NCBI GenBank assembly: GCA_946405675.1
Contig: CAMJIC010000177.1
Location: 1-5,164 of the forward strand
DNA: 5,164 nt
DNA from: an uncultured Clostridia bacterium
Lineage (GTDB): Bacteria > Bacillota > Clostridia > Lachnospirales > Lachnospiraceae
Reading direction: 5' to 3'
Shown: positions 4,434-5,164 of the stretch, piece after piece
Layout of the letters: every line of letters starts with the position of its first letter
How positions within the stretch are numbered: position 1 is the first letter of the stretch
Position numbers and translations under genes: made by a program
The notes under the pieces: generated by a model
The model's input: the letters and a program-made list of their open reading frames with translations, nothing else
Database searches by the model: none
Told to the model about the DNA's origin: nothing

Positions 4434-5164
4434 ATGAGGATTACGATTCTGACGATCTTCCCGGAGATGTTCGAAGATTTTGTGAAGGAGCCGGTGATTG
4501 CGAGGGCCATCGCGAGAAAATGCGTCCGGCTTGAGATCGTGGACATCCGTGCCTTTGCGGGAGGAAGCTTCCGGCATATCGATGATGATTCCTACGGCGG
4601 AGGCGCGGGGATGGTGATGCGCTGCGGGCCGGTGCTGGATGCACTGGAAACGGTACGCACGGAGGGCAGCTATACTGCGGTTATGACACCGGCAGGGCGA
4701 AGATACACACAGAAGACGGCACGTTATTTTGCAGGGCAGGAACATCTCATCCTGATCTGCGGCCATTACGAGGGGCTGGACGAACGGATCCTGAACCATG
4801 CGGATGGTGTCTTTTCTATCGGAGATTATGTCCTGACCGGCGGAGAGCTGGGAGCCTGCGTGCTGATCGACGCCGTGGCCCGTTTTCTCCCAGGCGTCCT
4901 GAACAACGAAGAGTCCTCGCAGTTCGAATCCATGCAGGACAACCTGCTGGAGTATCCGCAGTACACCAGGCCGGAGACCTGGCACGGCATGTCTGTGCCC
5001 GGCATCCTTCTGACCGGCGATCACGCGAAGATCGAGGCGTGGCGGCACGAACAGTCCCTCCAGCGCACGAAAGAGAGAAGACCGGATCTGCTGGAGCATT
5101 CCTACCGCATATCGTCGGTATATTTCGGGAGTGAGGAAGGCGCGGCGATGGCCGCAGGGCTTAC
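4434..5164 (+). CDS. trmD: tRNA (guanine-N1-)-methyltransferase, 3' end cut by window
   Basis: TrmD methylates G37 of tRNAs using S-adenosylmethionine and prevents frameshifting. 243 codons are present with no stop before the window edge. The start MRITILTIFPEMF is typical of the family. SPOUT trefoil-knot motifs are visible: VMTPAGRRYTQ (83-93), LICGHYEGLDERI (107-119) and IGDYVLTGGE (129-138), then LLEYPQYTRP (171-180) and RRPDLLE (215-221). Arg150 aligns with E. coli Arg154. Glu165 falls where E. coli has the catalytic Asp169, and Ser53 replaces the usual Pro before YGGG. Sequence after RPDLLE continues at least 22 residues. The start lies 12 bases after smsB with no strong ribosome binding site, suggesting coupling to upstream translation. 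rimM, the usual upstream neighbour, is absent; rplS may follow outside the window. Confidence 0.95.
   Translation, partial: MRITILTIFPEMFEDFVKEPVIARAIARKCVRLEIVDIRAFAGGSFRHIDDDSYGGGAGMVMRCGPVLDALETVRTEGSYTAVMTPAGRRYTQKTARYFAGQEHLILICGHYEGLDERILNHADGVFSIGDYVLTGGELGACVLIDAVARFLPGVLNNEESSQFESMQDNLLEYPQYTRPETWHGMSVPGILLTGDHAKIEAWRHEQSLQRTKERRPDLLEHSYRISSVYFGSEEGAAMAAGL

Noticed and set aside
3822..5099. 425-codon open frame on the minus strand
   Set aside because: It runs antisense through smsB and trmD, which both have strong family motifs and ribosome binding sites. The translation shows no recognisable domain and is His/Gln/Arg-rich, as expected from the complement of coding DNA.

Overview
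The window looks like chromosomal DNA from an anaerobic Bacillota species, most likely Lachnospiraceae or a close Clostridia relative. The reasons are moderate GC, strong AGGAGG-type ribosome binding sites, a compact minimal SufBC-like Fe-S assembly pair, a stand-alone NusG domain II membrane protein, and an HTH-Uma2 fusion protein. The family-level placement is inferred from gene types and sequence style; no rRNA or marker comparison was possible.

Layout. Bases 1-166 hold no supported gene but are dense in palindromes. A GC-rich inverted repeat (50-99) lies beside a perfect 32-bp palindrome (108-139) that is flanked by near-identical 8-bp direct repeats. A minus-strand gene follows (167-1009), encoding an XRE-like HTH fused to a Uma2 (DUF820) PD-(D/E)XK nuclease-fold domain. 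It is divergent from a small plus-strand gene (1214-1597) for a membrane-anchored NusG domain II protein. The 204-bp divergent intergenic region holds candidate promoters for both genes, a perfect 10-bp-arm dyad at 1142-1166, and a pair of 11-bp direct repeats in the uma2 leader. The 211-bp gap at 1598-1808 contains a second copy of the 32-bp palindrome, exactly flanked by a perfect 8-bp direct repeat, then a weak terminator-like hairpin and a short tandem repeat just before tcdA.

The plus-strand block from 1809 to the window end encodes tcdA (tRNA cyclic t6A37 dehydratase), then, after a good sigma-A-type promoter, a tightly packed run of smsC/sufC-like ATPase, smsB/sufB-like scaffold protein, and trmD (tRNA m1G37 methyltransferase, cut by the window edge). 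smsC and smsB are separated by 1 base and smsB and trmD by 12, so the three are probably cotranscribed. The SufBC-like pair would assemble Fe-S clusters. TcdA and TrmD both modify tRNA at position 37, next to the anticodon.

The most interesting signal is the pair of 32-bp palindromes. Each starts GTAAC, ends GTTAC, and is abutted by an 8-bp direct repeat that differs between the two loci. This matches the terminal sequence and target-duplication length of IS66-family elements, so they may be extremely reduced non-autonomous elements made of little more than two terminal inverted repeats.
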